Assembly: GCF_004564135.1 (NCBI RefSeq)
Contig: NZ_CP038255.1
Coordinates: 528,501-592,500 of the forward strand
Direction: 5' to 3'
DNA: 64,000 nt
Origin: Terasakiella sp. SH-1
Lineage (GTDB): Bacteria > Pseudomonadota > Alphaproteobacteria > Rhodospirillales > Terasakiellaceae
The notes beneath the pieces are model-generated. The model worked only from the letters and a program-made list of their open reading frames with translations. It was not told the origin of the DNA and searched no databases. Every line of letters begins with the position of its first letter. The stretch's first letter is position 1. This document shows positions 36,401 through 43,377 of this stretch, in pieces. The position numbers were made by a program, and so were the translations under genes.

Positions 36401-37426
36401 TTCTGTTTCCATGGTAACTGTGGTGGCTTGTGTCATATCACCACTGCCTTGCCATTCCCCACCGACATAGATTTCGCCGCCACCTAAGGCACCGGATGCA
36501 TCAATAGTACTGTTGCTTGCCAAAGTGATATGATCACCACCCAGAACAATTTTACCGCCTTTACTTGTCAGGCTGGTTGCTTCCAACGAACCACTGTTCT
36601 TAATCGCCCCACCTTGGAGACTATTGGCTGCATGGGCGGACAGAATAATAAGGCCATCGGGGGCGAGAACCGCTTGTCTATTTTCCACCAATGTTTCAAT
36701 CTGGCTTGGTGTGGCAGTGATACCCGTAAGGCTGCCATCTGTGCCAAGATCAAGTGTAATTGCTTCGCCTGAAGCAAGTGCAACCGTGCCCGCTTTAGCA
36801 ATGATGACGCCTTCATTTCGAACTTCAGATGCCAAAAGCGCAATGTAGCCAGCAATTCCAGTGGTAGACAGATTGCCTTCGTTAATGACAGAACCTGTCG
36901 CACCATCCCTTGAAAAAGTGGTTGCACCGTTCATGAAGTCATCTGTATTCATGCTGTGTGTTGTGGCGACTAGCGCTCCGACATCCACACTGGCCTTTGG
37001 GGAAAAATAAACACCGTTTGGATTTGTCAGAAAGACCTGACCTGTTGCTGTGATCTGACCGAAAATCTGGCTAGGGTTGCTGTCTAACACGCGGTTCAAG
37101 GTCACGCTGCTTGCGGATGGCTGGTTAAAGTTAACCCTTGCATTAGAACCGACATTGAAGGTGTTCCAATCAATTGCAGCACGCCCTGTCGTCTGGTTGA
37201 TGTTCATTGTGTTGCCGGAAGACTGAATTGTCGCCTGTCCCCCAACCACATTCCCCCCTGTGGGAAGTTGATTAACATCAGGTGCCGCCACAGCCATATC
37301 GGCACACAACAGCATAACCGCTGCACTCGCTACAACGACAGCCCCGCCTTTAACCCGAGTATTTTCCGGTACGGGCACCCACATTTGGGAGGCTGCTTTC
37401 CAGACTAAACCATAAGCATTATTCAT
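33401..37426 (-). CDS. TpsA-type filamentous-hemagglutinin-like secreted adhesin
   Basis: 1341 residues, secreted by two-partner secretion. Residues 1-48 are an extended signal peptide (MNNAYGLVWKAASQMWVPVPENTRVKGG, then a hydrophobic core ending AVAA). Residues 50-270 are the TPS/haemagglutinin activity domain (NQTTGRAAIDWNTFNVG, FLTNPNGVYFSP). Residues 300-1150 are Gly/Ser/Thr/Asn-rich beta-helix repeats. Near 1130-1200 is an MBG/YDG-like module (IYGNSPSLAVDLGGVNG). A Pro/Thr linker precedes a small C-terminal Ig-like fold (LPAWLKYDPASRKFEATSVP). It is 18 bases downstream of its transporter gene. The length is modest for the family. A role in surface adhesion or biofilm is from the family. 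Confidence 0.9.
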   Translation of the reverse strand: MNNAYGLVWKAASQMWVPVPENTRVKGGAVVVASAAVMLLCADMAVAAPDVNQLPTGGNVVGGQATIQSSGNTMNINQTTGRAAIDWNTFNVGSNARVNFNQPSASSVTLNRVLDSNPSQIFGQITATGQVFLTNPNGVYFSPKASVDVGALVATTHSMNTDDFMNGATTFSRDGATGSVINEGNLSTTGIAGYIALLASEVRNEGVIIAKAGTVALASGEAITLDLGTDGSLTGITATPSQIETLVENRQAVLAPDGLIILSAHAANSLQGGAIKNSGSLEATSLTSKGGKIVLGGDHITLASNSTIDASGALGGGEIYVGGEWQGSGDMTQATTVTMETEAAIKANATDNGDGGTVVLWSDVSNVTSVTAAHGILEAKGGVSGGDGGRIETSGAKLDVAGISVNASATRGTNGQWLLDPNNITINNGGTTTAGSSSLPGYVAQTDSSVIDRDDILTQLNNGTDVTVQTGSGGTEDGNITVDTSIQVTSTTGNANLTLKAHNNITVNDGNTIATNGGNITLWSDTDGNGGYIYILDNVTLDSRTISDRNASNTSTASGGGTITLGGGTAGTSTPTGFALQSNGADAAVAGITLGTTDGSYPDDTGSDSAVHDTNITFYSGGGDISLNGKATDSSSSRIFGVYAQDGIAFDAGAAGNISVTGEATGKTDTRGVLIGSRTISNVSTHLRTGSGNINISGTASGASGFNHGVSLNGHSTNWGTLEATNGGNITVTGSGSGTSPLDFRIYIYNILANTGTITVNGTQSGADGFVQYSNFGSGTLSGAGNDGLTNNPGVIDVNVGASSSNIIFNEDNLTNNNWTGRVRTSGELTLAPYNTSFTNAITWNDTLLNVNSTGGATLSGLTIGKSGNTANITMTKSETVSGDIALYGGDLTINNPMTATNSTITLDGSGTVSDGASGYLIADKLALLDGAVTFDHASNDVNTIAGSGLDSVAFTDADDVEIGTVDSTNGMSASGTTTIETKTGNLTVSQNVSGSTTVLNAGKDTAAGTSTGGNIIVSGSPTISATTGNAILYTGSVSGSSGLTSLIGSGSGNFRYNSDEVATNFTKAIGATGTYAVYREQPTATIRPSDETIIYGNSPSLAVDLGGVNGDTAAQALSTQPTVTVGSSLDSNGNYAEGTHSMTAAGAADQFGYTLAYGTGTLTVSAQPVVTPPTVTPSTPATNTNTSQTNTGLANTSPQSAMNIEVLATPGAQTTVNAGEGAESAAQTVGTGGITISLEQARDNVETNQAGIVTVTLPKNTAAKGTGFSFALPEKVVKNVNHETATVLRADGGALPAWLKYDPASRKFEATSVPNQGLPLEVIVKSGDTEFLVVISERTK

Positions 37427-37444
37427 TGGATGATCCTCCCTCTC

Positions 37445-39163
37445 TTAAAACGGTACTTTTAGGGCAAGCCAGAAACGGTGTACTTTTTTGGAACCGTCTT
37501 GGTCATAGCCGCTGGATGTCGGATTAGGGTTACTTCCAATGCGTCGTGCATAGGTCGCTACAAGGTTTGCGTTGCCTGGACCTACCCAGCTTGCCGAAAC
37601 ACCTGCACCTTTGAGATTGAAGTTATTCGGGGCTGCTGGTGATGTGATGGAATTATCTTCATTAACAATCACACGCCCCCAGTCATAGAATCCCGTCAAA
37701 ACCAAATCCTTATTCCAGCGATAACGAAGCTCGGCATTGATCATATGACCTTCGCTGCCTCCCCCTTCATTGGCAGGATAAGCCCGCACGCCATTTGCGC
37801 CACCGAGATAGAATTTCTCGGCAGAATCAAGGTTTTTACCAGCAAACTGTCCGGAAAGGCTGGTAAATACGGATAAATCTTCAACAAGAGCCTGCTGTCT
37901 TGAAAGGGAATAGCGAAGCTTGGTAAAGCGACCATCGAGTTCAGAATTTTCATTTGAATCCACAACACCGAGATCAAGATCACCATGGGTCAAGGTCAGG
38001 CTTGCCATATTGGCTCCACCGCCGCCAAATCTATCAAACAGATTACCTGTGACATTTACATAGAGATTATCAATACCATATTCGCTATTTACAGAGCTTA
38101 GCGAGCTATTGCGATAGGCTTTACGTTCAAACCCACCACTGACATACAGGTTACGTTTACCTGAACGTATAATCGGATATTCCAGATTAGCCCCAAATGA
38201 CTTGGAATGACCATTGAGGTCAAGTGACGCAAACTCCGGTGTAATGACATTGTAGCTCAGGTACGAGCTATTGGCCCCAACCCTTAAACCATCATCACCA
38301 ATTGGTAGGCTGTATCCCAAACGCCCGTACTTTGTTCCTCTGCTAAGGATTACATCACTGGTGATGAGGTCGCCAATGCCTGCGGGACTATTGACAAAGA
38401 CATTCATGGTACCACGTTCTTTGCCCGTGGTTCTTGACCCGGTGTTATCCAGCCCCAACGTGCCGTTGACTAAAGGCTCATCGGCAATTTTCAGAACCAG
38501 ATCGGTCTCTGCCTGATTTGCACCAGGTTTCAGGTTTCCCGAGACTGAAACGCCGGGGAAATCATCCAGTAACAACAAACGGCGATCCAATGCACGTGCA
38601 TTGAAAATCTTGCCCTTTGTCTGATCTTTTTCAACAACGGATTTTATACGTTCTTCTGAATAACGTTTAGGTTCACCATCAAGGTACACTTTACCAAAGA
38701 CAGCCTCAACGATCTCAATCGTCACCACACCATCCGCAATTTCCTGATGCGGTAGATAGGCTTTTACCAACCAGCCAGCTTCACGATAGGTTTCGCCAAC
38801 CGCTGCAGCAGCAGCTTGAAGCCCTGCAAAATCAATGGGCTTTCCAAGATAGTCTTCAACCGCAATTGTGAGCAGGTTATCATCAAGTTCGTTATTACCA
38901 ACAAAGCGGAACTTGGAAACCGTAAAAGTCAGGCCACCACTTGATTTCATCTCAGGGGGCAACGGGGCCAATGATGGGGATTGATCAGGCAATGTCGGGG
39001 CTTTGCGTTTTTCAAGTTGCTGCTGAATAACGCCTGAATCAGGTGTTGTCTGGGCATAAACAGGAACCGAGAAGGCGAAACCTAAACACAAGCCTGAGGT
39101 CAACAACGCAGTATTACGGCGTTTTTTGTGCGTTACGCCACAATTACTCAAACAGTTCGACAT
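37445..39163 (-). CDS. TpsB outer-membrane transporter (ShlB/FhaC/HecB family)
   Basis: 572 residues: signal peptide to about residue 38 (FAFSVPVYA), a Pro-rich linker, two POTRA domains (about 75-235, with FTVSKFRFVGNNELDDNLL and VTIEIVEAVFGKVYLDG), and a 16-strand beta barrel ending in F. The plug-loop motif appears as FYLGGANGVRAYPANE near 465-480 (family VRGY, here VRAY). It exports the TpsA protein encoded just downstream. Transcription probably starts in the 168-bp gap before it, which has a set of 10-bp GTTAG repeats. Confidence 0.92.
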   Translation of the reverse strand: MSNCLSNCGVTHKKRRNTALLTSGLCLGFAFSVPVYAQTTPDSGVIQQQLEKRKAPTLPDQSPSLAPLPPEMKSSGGLTFTVSKFRFVGNNELDDNLLTIAVEDYLGKPIDFAGLQAAAAAVGETYREAGWLVKAYLPHQEIADGVVTIEIVEAVFGKVYLDGEPKRYSEERIKSVVEKDQTKGKIFNARALDRRLLLLDDFPGVSVSGNLKPGANQAETDLVLKIADEPLVNGTLGLDNTGSRTTGKERGTMNVFVNSPAGIGDLITSDVILSRGTKYGRLGYSLPIGDDGLRVGANSSYLSYNVITPEFASLDLNGHSKSFGANLEYPIIRSGKRNLYVSGGFERKAYRNSSLSSVNSEYGIDNLYVNVTGNLFDRFGGGGANMASLTLTHGDLDLGVVDSNENSELDGRFTKLRYSLSRQQALVEDLSVFTSLSGQFAGKNLDSAEKFYLGGANGVRAYPANEGGGSEGHMINAELRYRWNKDLVLTGFYDWGRVIVNEDNSITSPAAPNNFNLKGAGVSASWVGPGNANLVATYARRIGSNPNPTSSGYDQDGSKKVHRFWLALKVPF

Positions 39164-39224
39164 TATAAATTTTATCCCTGATCACCATACAGATTTGCTC
39201 TCTTGCCTTTTGAGACAGCACCGG

Positions 39225-39290
39225 AATATAGCAAAGGGAATTTCAAAAACCTCACGCTGGATAACGCAGGCTAACGAAACCTAACAACAG
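39225..39290 (-). promoter_or_regulatory. 10-bp-spaced GTTAG repeats and -10 element before tpsB
   Basis: On the - strand four units start exactly 10 bp apart: GTTAG (39285), GTTAG (39275), GTTAT (39265), GTGAG (39255). A possible -10, TATATT (39230-39225), lies 20 bp beyond the last unit, so that unit would cover the -35 region. Direct repeats on one helix face that overlap -35 are typical of OmpR/PhoB-class activators, and such a regulator gene is adjacent. Confidence 0.6.
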
Positions 39291-39331
39291 CAGTTAAATT
39301 GAGAGAAAACTTATATTAAAACAATCAGAGT

Positions 39332-40000
39332 TTAAATAATCTGGATATCCATACAAAGGCGATAACCAACCCCTCTTTCCGCCTTGATCACGTCTGAGGA
39401 AATACCGACATTATGGAATTTTTTGCGCAAGCGGGTCAGACGCATTTGCAAACTACTGAGCGTCATACCTTCACTTTCCTGTCCGAATTGTTCCATTATT
39501 TGCCACTGCTCCAGCAAGTGGTTTTCTGCAAGGGTTAAAGCGGATAAAACGCGGACTTCCGCCAAGGTGAGAGGAATAACACCAGAAGGTGTGGCGATTT
39601 CCTGTGTCCTTGCATTCAAGTTCAAAACCTGTTGATCTGAATGACGTCGCCCCAAACGTGAACATAACACAGCGATCAGTTCTGCAGGATCAACGGGTTT
39701 AGAGAGGTAAACATCCGCACCAGCCTCATACCCTATAACACGTTGATTAAGCTCTGAACGTGCAGTCGTGACAATGATATTGGCATTGGGTTCAGCTCGC
39801 CTCAATCGTTTAACCAGACTGATCCCGTCTTCACCGGGAAGATTCAAATCAATGATATAAGCCTCTGCTGTATGGGTGCCTGGCGTATCATCAATATCTT
39901 CAGCACATTCAAGTGCAATGACCTGAAAGCCTTCACTTTCAAGAATGCCGGATAAAGCATTTCTCAGGTTTTCATGGTCTTCAATTAAAACAATAGCCAT
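39332..40000 (-). CDS. OmpR-family response regulator
   Basis: 222 residues. Receiver domain with acidic pocket E7/D8, phosphorylation site D51 (IIDLNLPGEDG), T79 and K101 (LSKPVD), all conserved. The C-terminal winged helix is about 125-220 (LTLAEVRVLSALTLAE, LRKKFHNVGI..VIKAERGVGYRL). It is placed between the sensor kinase gene upstream and tpsB downstream, all on the same strand, so it most likely controls the adhesin operon. A GTTAG repeat pair before its own gene suggests autoregulation. Confidence 0.92.
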   Translation of the reverse strand: MAIVLIEDHENLRNALSGILESEGFQVIALECAEDIDDTPGTHTAEAYIIDLNLPGEDGISLVKRLRRAEPNANIIVTTARSELNQRVIGYEAGADVYLSKPVDPAELIAVLCSRLGRRHSDQQVLNLNARTQEIATPSGVIPLTLAEVRVLSALTLAENHLLEQWQIMEQFGQESEGMTLSSLQMRLTRLRKKFHNVGISSDVIKAERGVGYRLCMDIQII

Positions 40001-40036
40001 TTTTCATCAAAATTTATAAGTAGATTATTGGTGCTG

Positions 40037-40077
40037 AATGTATCACGCCTCACAGGTGTTAGCTAACGTAGCCTAAC
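40037..40077 (-). promoter_or_regulatory. GTTAG direct repeat pair before the response regulator gene
   Basis: Two GTTAG units start exactly 10 bp apart (40077 and 40067, - strand); the 16-base block GTTAGGCTACGTTAGC matches the tpsB site GTTAGGTTTCGTTAGC at 14 of 16 positions. A possible -10 TACATT (40042-40037) again lies 20 bp downstream of the repeats. It sits in the 84-bp gap between the kinase and regulator genes. Confidence 0.55.
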
Positions 40078-40084
40078 ATATATA

Positions 40085-41689
40085 TTAGATGTCCCTGAAA
40101 TTTCGAGGGATGGAAAGATAAAAGACAGCTTTATCTTGCGTCGGCTGGTATTGAATGTTCGCCTCCAATAAGCTTGCAAACCCCTTTACCAGATACAAGC
40201 CAAGACCAGATCCCGTTACCCGATGGGCGTGATTTCCACGGTGATATTTATCAAATAATTTTTGCGGATCAGGCTTATTTTTTTCATCAACATAATTCGC
40301 TATCGTTAAAATCAATGTGTTTTGATCACTATTATCACGTAAATCAATTTCAATGGGCTTGTCAGGCACGCCATATTTGACAGCATTTTCAATCAGGTTT
40401 GAAAGGATGACTTTTAAAAGGGAGGGATCAGATTGAATCTCAGCCGAAGCCGTCTTTGATATTTTTGCACGACCTTGCACATGTTGTTTTTCAATCAAGT
40501 CTTCTAACATTTTATCCAGAGAGCATTGTGAAATACTAAGTTCCAGAGCATTTGCCTCAAATCTTTCTGCCATCTGACTGGTTGAAACGACTTCATCAAT
40601 CTCAGTGATTGACGCATTTGCCATTTCAATCATTTCCGGCGTAATCTTTTTATTCGCCAAGAGAACTCGTATCACAGCCAAAGGCGTTTTCAGCTCGTGG
40701 GCGAGCATGGAAAGAAAACGCGATGTTTCTTCGCGTTTATGTTTCTCATCAGTCACCATTTGATTGAGTTTGCGGTTAAGGAGTCTTGTTTTATAATAAA
40801 AATATATAAAAACAGTGATGATCAAAATCCCTACACTCAGGACTAACAAAATAGGCCCATAATTCGGTTTCTTTTCAACCTTTATGGTATACCACTTTTG
40901 TAAAATTGCATCCCTTTCCGCTACAGAAATCGTATCTATTGTTTTCTGCATTATAGATAACAAAATGTCGTCGTCATTACGTACAGCAACTGAGCCGCCT
41001 AGCTTAAGGTCTATTCTTCCAGCTATTTTTAGATCGCCTATTTGGTACTTTTGCAAGGCATATACTATGGCAGGTAAAGCATCTATGTATCCATATACTT
41101 CCCCTTGTCTGACGGCATCAAGTCCCTTTTCAATATTGCTAAACTCAATTAATTCAAGGTGAGGATGTTTTTCTTTCAAGGCTTCCATTACAGCAGAACC
41201 ACTCGAAAAACCGACCTTGTTATTATTCCTTTTTTGAATGCCATCGATAAAACTGACATTTAACCCTGTCACTTCAACAAAAGGCACTAACAAATAAGAA
41301 GTGGTGAAATTCAAATACTTTTTTCTATCTGGCGTACTCCTTGCTAGTGAAAGAATGTCACACTTTCTTTCTTTAACAAAATTGAGGGATTCATTCCAAT
41401 CAGAGGTACTAACAACTTCAAATTTGATATTAAGACGGCGCTGAAAAACTTCAAAAAAGTCAGCAGAGATACCTACATATTCATTGTTTTTGTCAATTTC
41501 TTCAAAAGGCATCCAATCTGGGTCAACACAGATGGGAATCCTGTCTTTCAATTTTAAGTATTCTTTTTCTTCAGGTGTCAGGGCGAAGCCGTCATCAGCG
41601 GCAGCGTAAAACGAAAAAAACGAAAAGAGAGCCAGTACGACAAGGCGTAGGATTTCATGTTTTATGCGGGTGTATGTCTGTATTAACAT
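40085..41689 (-). CDS. BvgS-like sensor histidine kinase with periplasmic solute-binding domain
   Basis: 534 residues. Signal/anchor helix at 14-31, then a family-3 solute-binding (Venus flytrap) sensor at about 48-270 (RIPICVDPDWMPFEEID, ILSLARSTPDRKKYLNFT, GGSVAVRND). A membrane helix follows at 278-299, then HisKA with H331 (SMLAHELKTPLAVI), and the ATPase domain with N-box SNLIENAVKYG and GSGLGLYLVKG. There is no PAS, receiver or Hpt domain, so it is a simple relative of BvgS/EvgS. It precedes the OmpR-type regulator and the TPS genes, suggesting that an amino-acid-like or small ligand signal sets adhesin expression. Confidence 0.92.
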   Translation of the reverse strand: MLIQTYTRIKHEILRLVVLALFSFFSFYAAADDGFALTPEEKEYLKLKDRIPICVDPDWMPFEEIDKNNEYVGISADFFEVFQRRLNIKFEVVSTSDWNESLNFVKERKCDILSLARSTPDRKKYLNFTTSYLLVPFVEVTGLNVSFIDGIQKRNNNKVGFSSGSAVMEALKEKHPHLELIEFSNIEKGLDAVRQGEVYGYIDALPAIVYALQKYQIGDLKIAGRIDLKLGGSVAVRNDDDILLSIMQKTIDTISVAERDAILQKWYTIKVEKKPNYGPILLVLSVGILIITVFIYFYYKTRLLNRKLNQMVTDEKHKREETSRFLSMLAHELKTPLAVIRVLLANKKITPEMIEMANASITEIDEVVSTSQMAERFEANALELSISQCSLDKMLEDLIEKQHVQGRAKISKTASAEIQSDPSLLKVILSNLIENAVKYGVPDKPIEIDLRDNSDQNTLILTIANYVDEKNKPDPQKLFDKYHRGNHAHRVTGSGLGLYLVKGFASLLEANIQYQPTQDKAVFYLSIPRNFRDI

Positions 41690-41891
41690 GTAAAAATTAG
41701 ATACTCATTCGAAAGGGGCTTTTTTTTTAAGGTATGGTTTAAAATGAACCCGCTGCACTAATGTGAAAAGGGGGGGTAAAAATTTCATGAGTAATTAATA
41801 CGGATTCGGGATAAGGATTTTATTAAGTTAATGATTCACAAAGATAAGGTGATGGGAGTAGGCTATTAATCACCACAAAAAACGGCCTACA

Positions 41892-42048
41892 ATGGAGGTG
41901 CCCGTGGTTCCTATCGAAGAGATTTTCTGTGAGGTTGACGATTCCTGCAAGCGTTTCTTTCCCGCTTTTGAACGCGGTCTTCTTCCTAAAGAAGGAAGCA
42001 AACGTCTACGACCCAGCCGTATGAATGCTAGCAAAATCATGATGATCC
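41892..42048 (+). pseudogene. IS982-family transposase fragment
   Basis: The frame gives VPIEEIFCEVDDSCKRFFPAF then LLPKEGSKRLRPSRM and NASKIMMI, which matches the N-terminal end of IS982-type transposases (VDDFCKxF.., then a basic K-R-x-R-PS-R block before SEIMTI). It breaks off at about 42048, where an IS630 fragment on the opposite strand begins. The 200 bp before it (41690-41891) are AT-rich, without other recognisable content. Confidence 0.55.
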
Positions 42049-42669
42049 CTGCGGTTTTACCTTCTTTCGGACAGATGGCTCCAAAGATATAGGCTGAACG
42101 GTTTCGCAAATCCTGTATGGTTTCTGGACGTGTGCCCCGCTTGGCCCATCTTCGGGTTTGCTTGTTCTTTTACCACTTCGCCCTCGAATTTTTTTTGAAA
42201 GCCTCATTGGCCTCTTCATTGCGTTGACGGTGGCAAGGACGTGCCGACAATTTGCGATATCCCATCTTGTTCAATATACGGCCTAACGAGGAAGGTCGAT
42301 ATGGAGATGCGATATTCTTCCCAAATCACACAATCGCCAGCGTACCACGTTATGGATCGCAGGTGTAGGGCCTTTTTCTACGATATCTGCAAGGGCGTCA
42401 CGCTGTTCCTTATTGAGCAATGGCACTGGACCGCCTGACCATTTATCTTTCAGACCATTAGGCCGCTCTTTATTCAAACGCAAAATCCAGTCACGGATTA
42501 TTTGCAAAGTCACACCTCCAACTTTGGAGGCATCGGTACGACTTCCGTCATCGTAGATAATCGCAAGGCTCAAGAGGTGACGGACCTGTGTTGCATTATT
42601 GGTTTGCTTGGCAAGATGGCGAAGAGCATCACCGTTGTAACCTGATCGCAAGGGAATTGGGGCACCCAT
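42049..42669 (-). pseudogene. IS630-family transposase remnant, frameshifted and deleted
   Basis: From 42669 leftwards the frame reads MGAPIPLRSGYNGDALRHLA, then IYDDGSRTDASKVGGVTLQI and RDWILRLN, the helix-turn-helix start of IS630 (Tc1/mariner-like) transposases. After VVRWRLCDL the frame is lost; downstream frames give KNKQTRRWAKRGTRPETIQD and RNRSAYIFGAICPKEGKTAG, with the piece between them partly deleted and the catalytic C-terminal third missing. Not functional. The end at about 42049 abuts the IS982 piece. Confidence 0.75.
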
Positions 42670-42769
42670 AGAAAACTCCTATTCGTTTTCTATATTGAAT
42701 CAGGGTTTAAGCGGTTTGGGAATCCCCTTTATGAGTCAAAACCTATAGGGCCTGGTATAAGCCAGCGTT

Positions 42770-43284
42770 ACGGTATTAATCCCAAGACTGTTTGTAAGTG
42801 GAGAGCGCACGATACTGTAGAAGATGCAGCCATGGGGCCAAAGAACCCGTGGACTGCCCCGTTTAGGTGCTCCATGGCCTAAGTTTGTGTCGCCTTTACC
42901 CTATTGCCGTTTGATGATTGCCTGTATGCTTTGCAGGCCAGCCTTCCACATTTAACCCGGTCCTCTTTGCATCGCTATTTTCAGCGTCATGGCATTTCTC
43001 GCTTCCCCCTTGAAGGGGATGGAAAAACAAAGAAGAAATTCAAGAAATACCCGATAGGCTATTTCCACGTTGATATTGCCCGGGTGCGTACAGAAGAAGG
43101 AAAACTCTGTCTGTTCGTCGCCATAGATAGGACTTCAAAGTGGGTCTTTTGTGAACTACATGAACGTCAGAAATATGCCTTTCATCACATTTTTGATCGG
43201 TATGCGACGAATATGTTTGTAAAATCTGGACAAAGGAGCCGGAAAGATTCAAAGTTGACCCAACCCATCACACTCTGGGACTAA
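42770..43284 (+). pseudogene. IS481-family transposase remnant with internal deletion
   Basis: Pieces in order: RYGINPKTVCKWRAHDTVED (HTH), then a broken stretch. Next come LPFDDCLYALQASLPHLTRS and SLHRYFQRHGISRFPLEGDG, then YPIGYFHVDIARVRTEEGKL with the first catalytic Asp (HVDIA). After FCELHERQKYAFHHIFDR the middle is missing and another frame gives the family's C-terminal end KEPERFKVDPTHHTLGLN. Stops, a frameshift and the loss of the second Asp and the Glu show it is dead. A small hairpin AAAATAA/TTATTTT follows at 43291-43310. Confidence 0.75.
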
Positions 43285-43377
43285 ACAACTAAAATAATAG
43301 TAGTTATTTTTTATTGTAATTCAGACTTGTTAGTCCTTATATTAGACCTATTAGAACAAATAGATGAAAGTTGGAAA

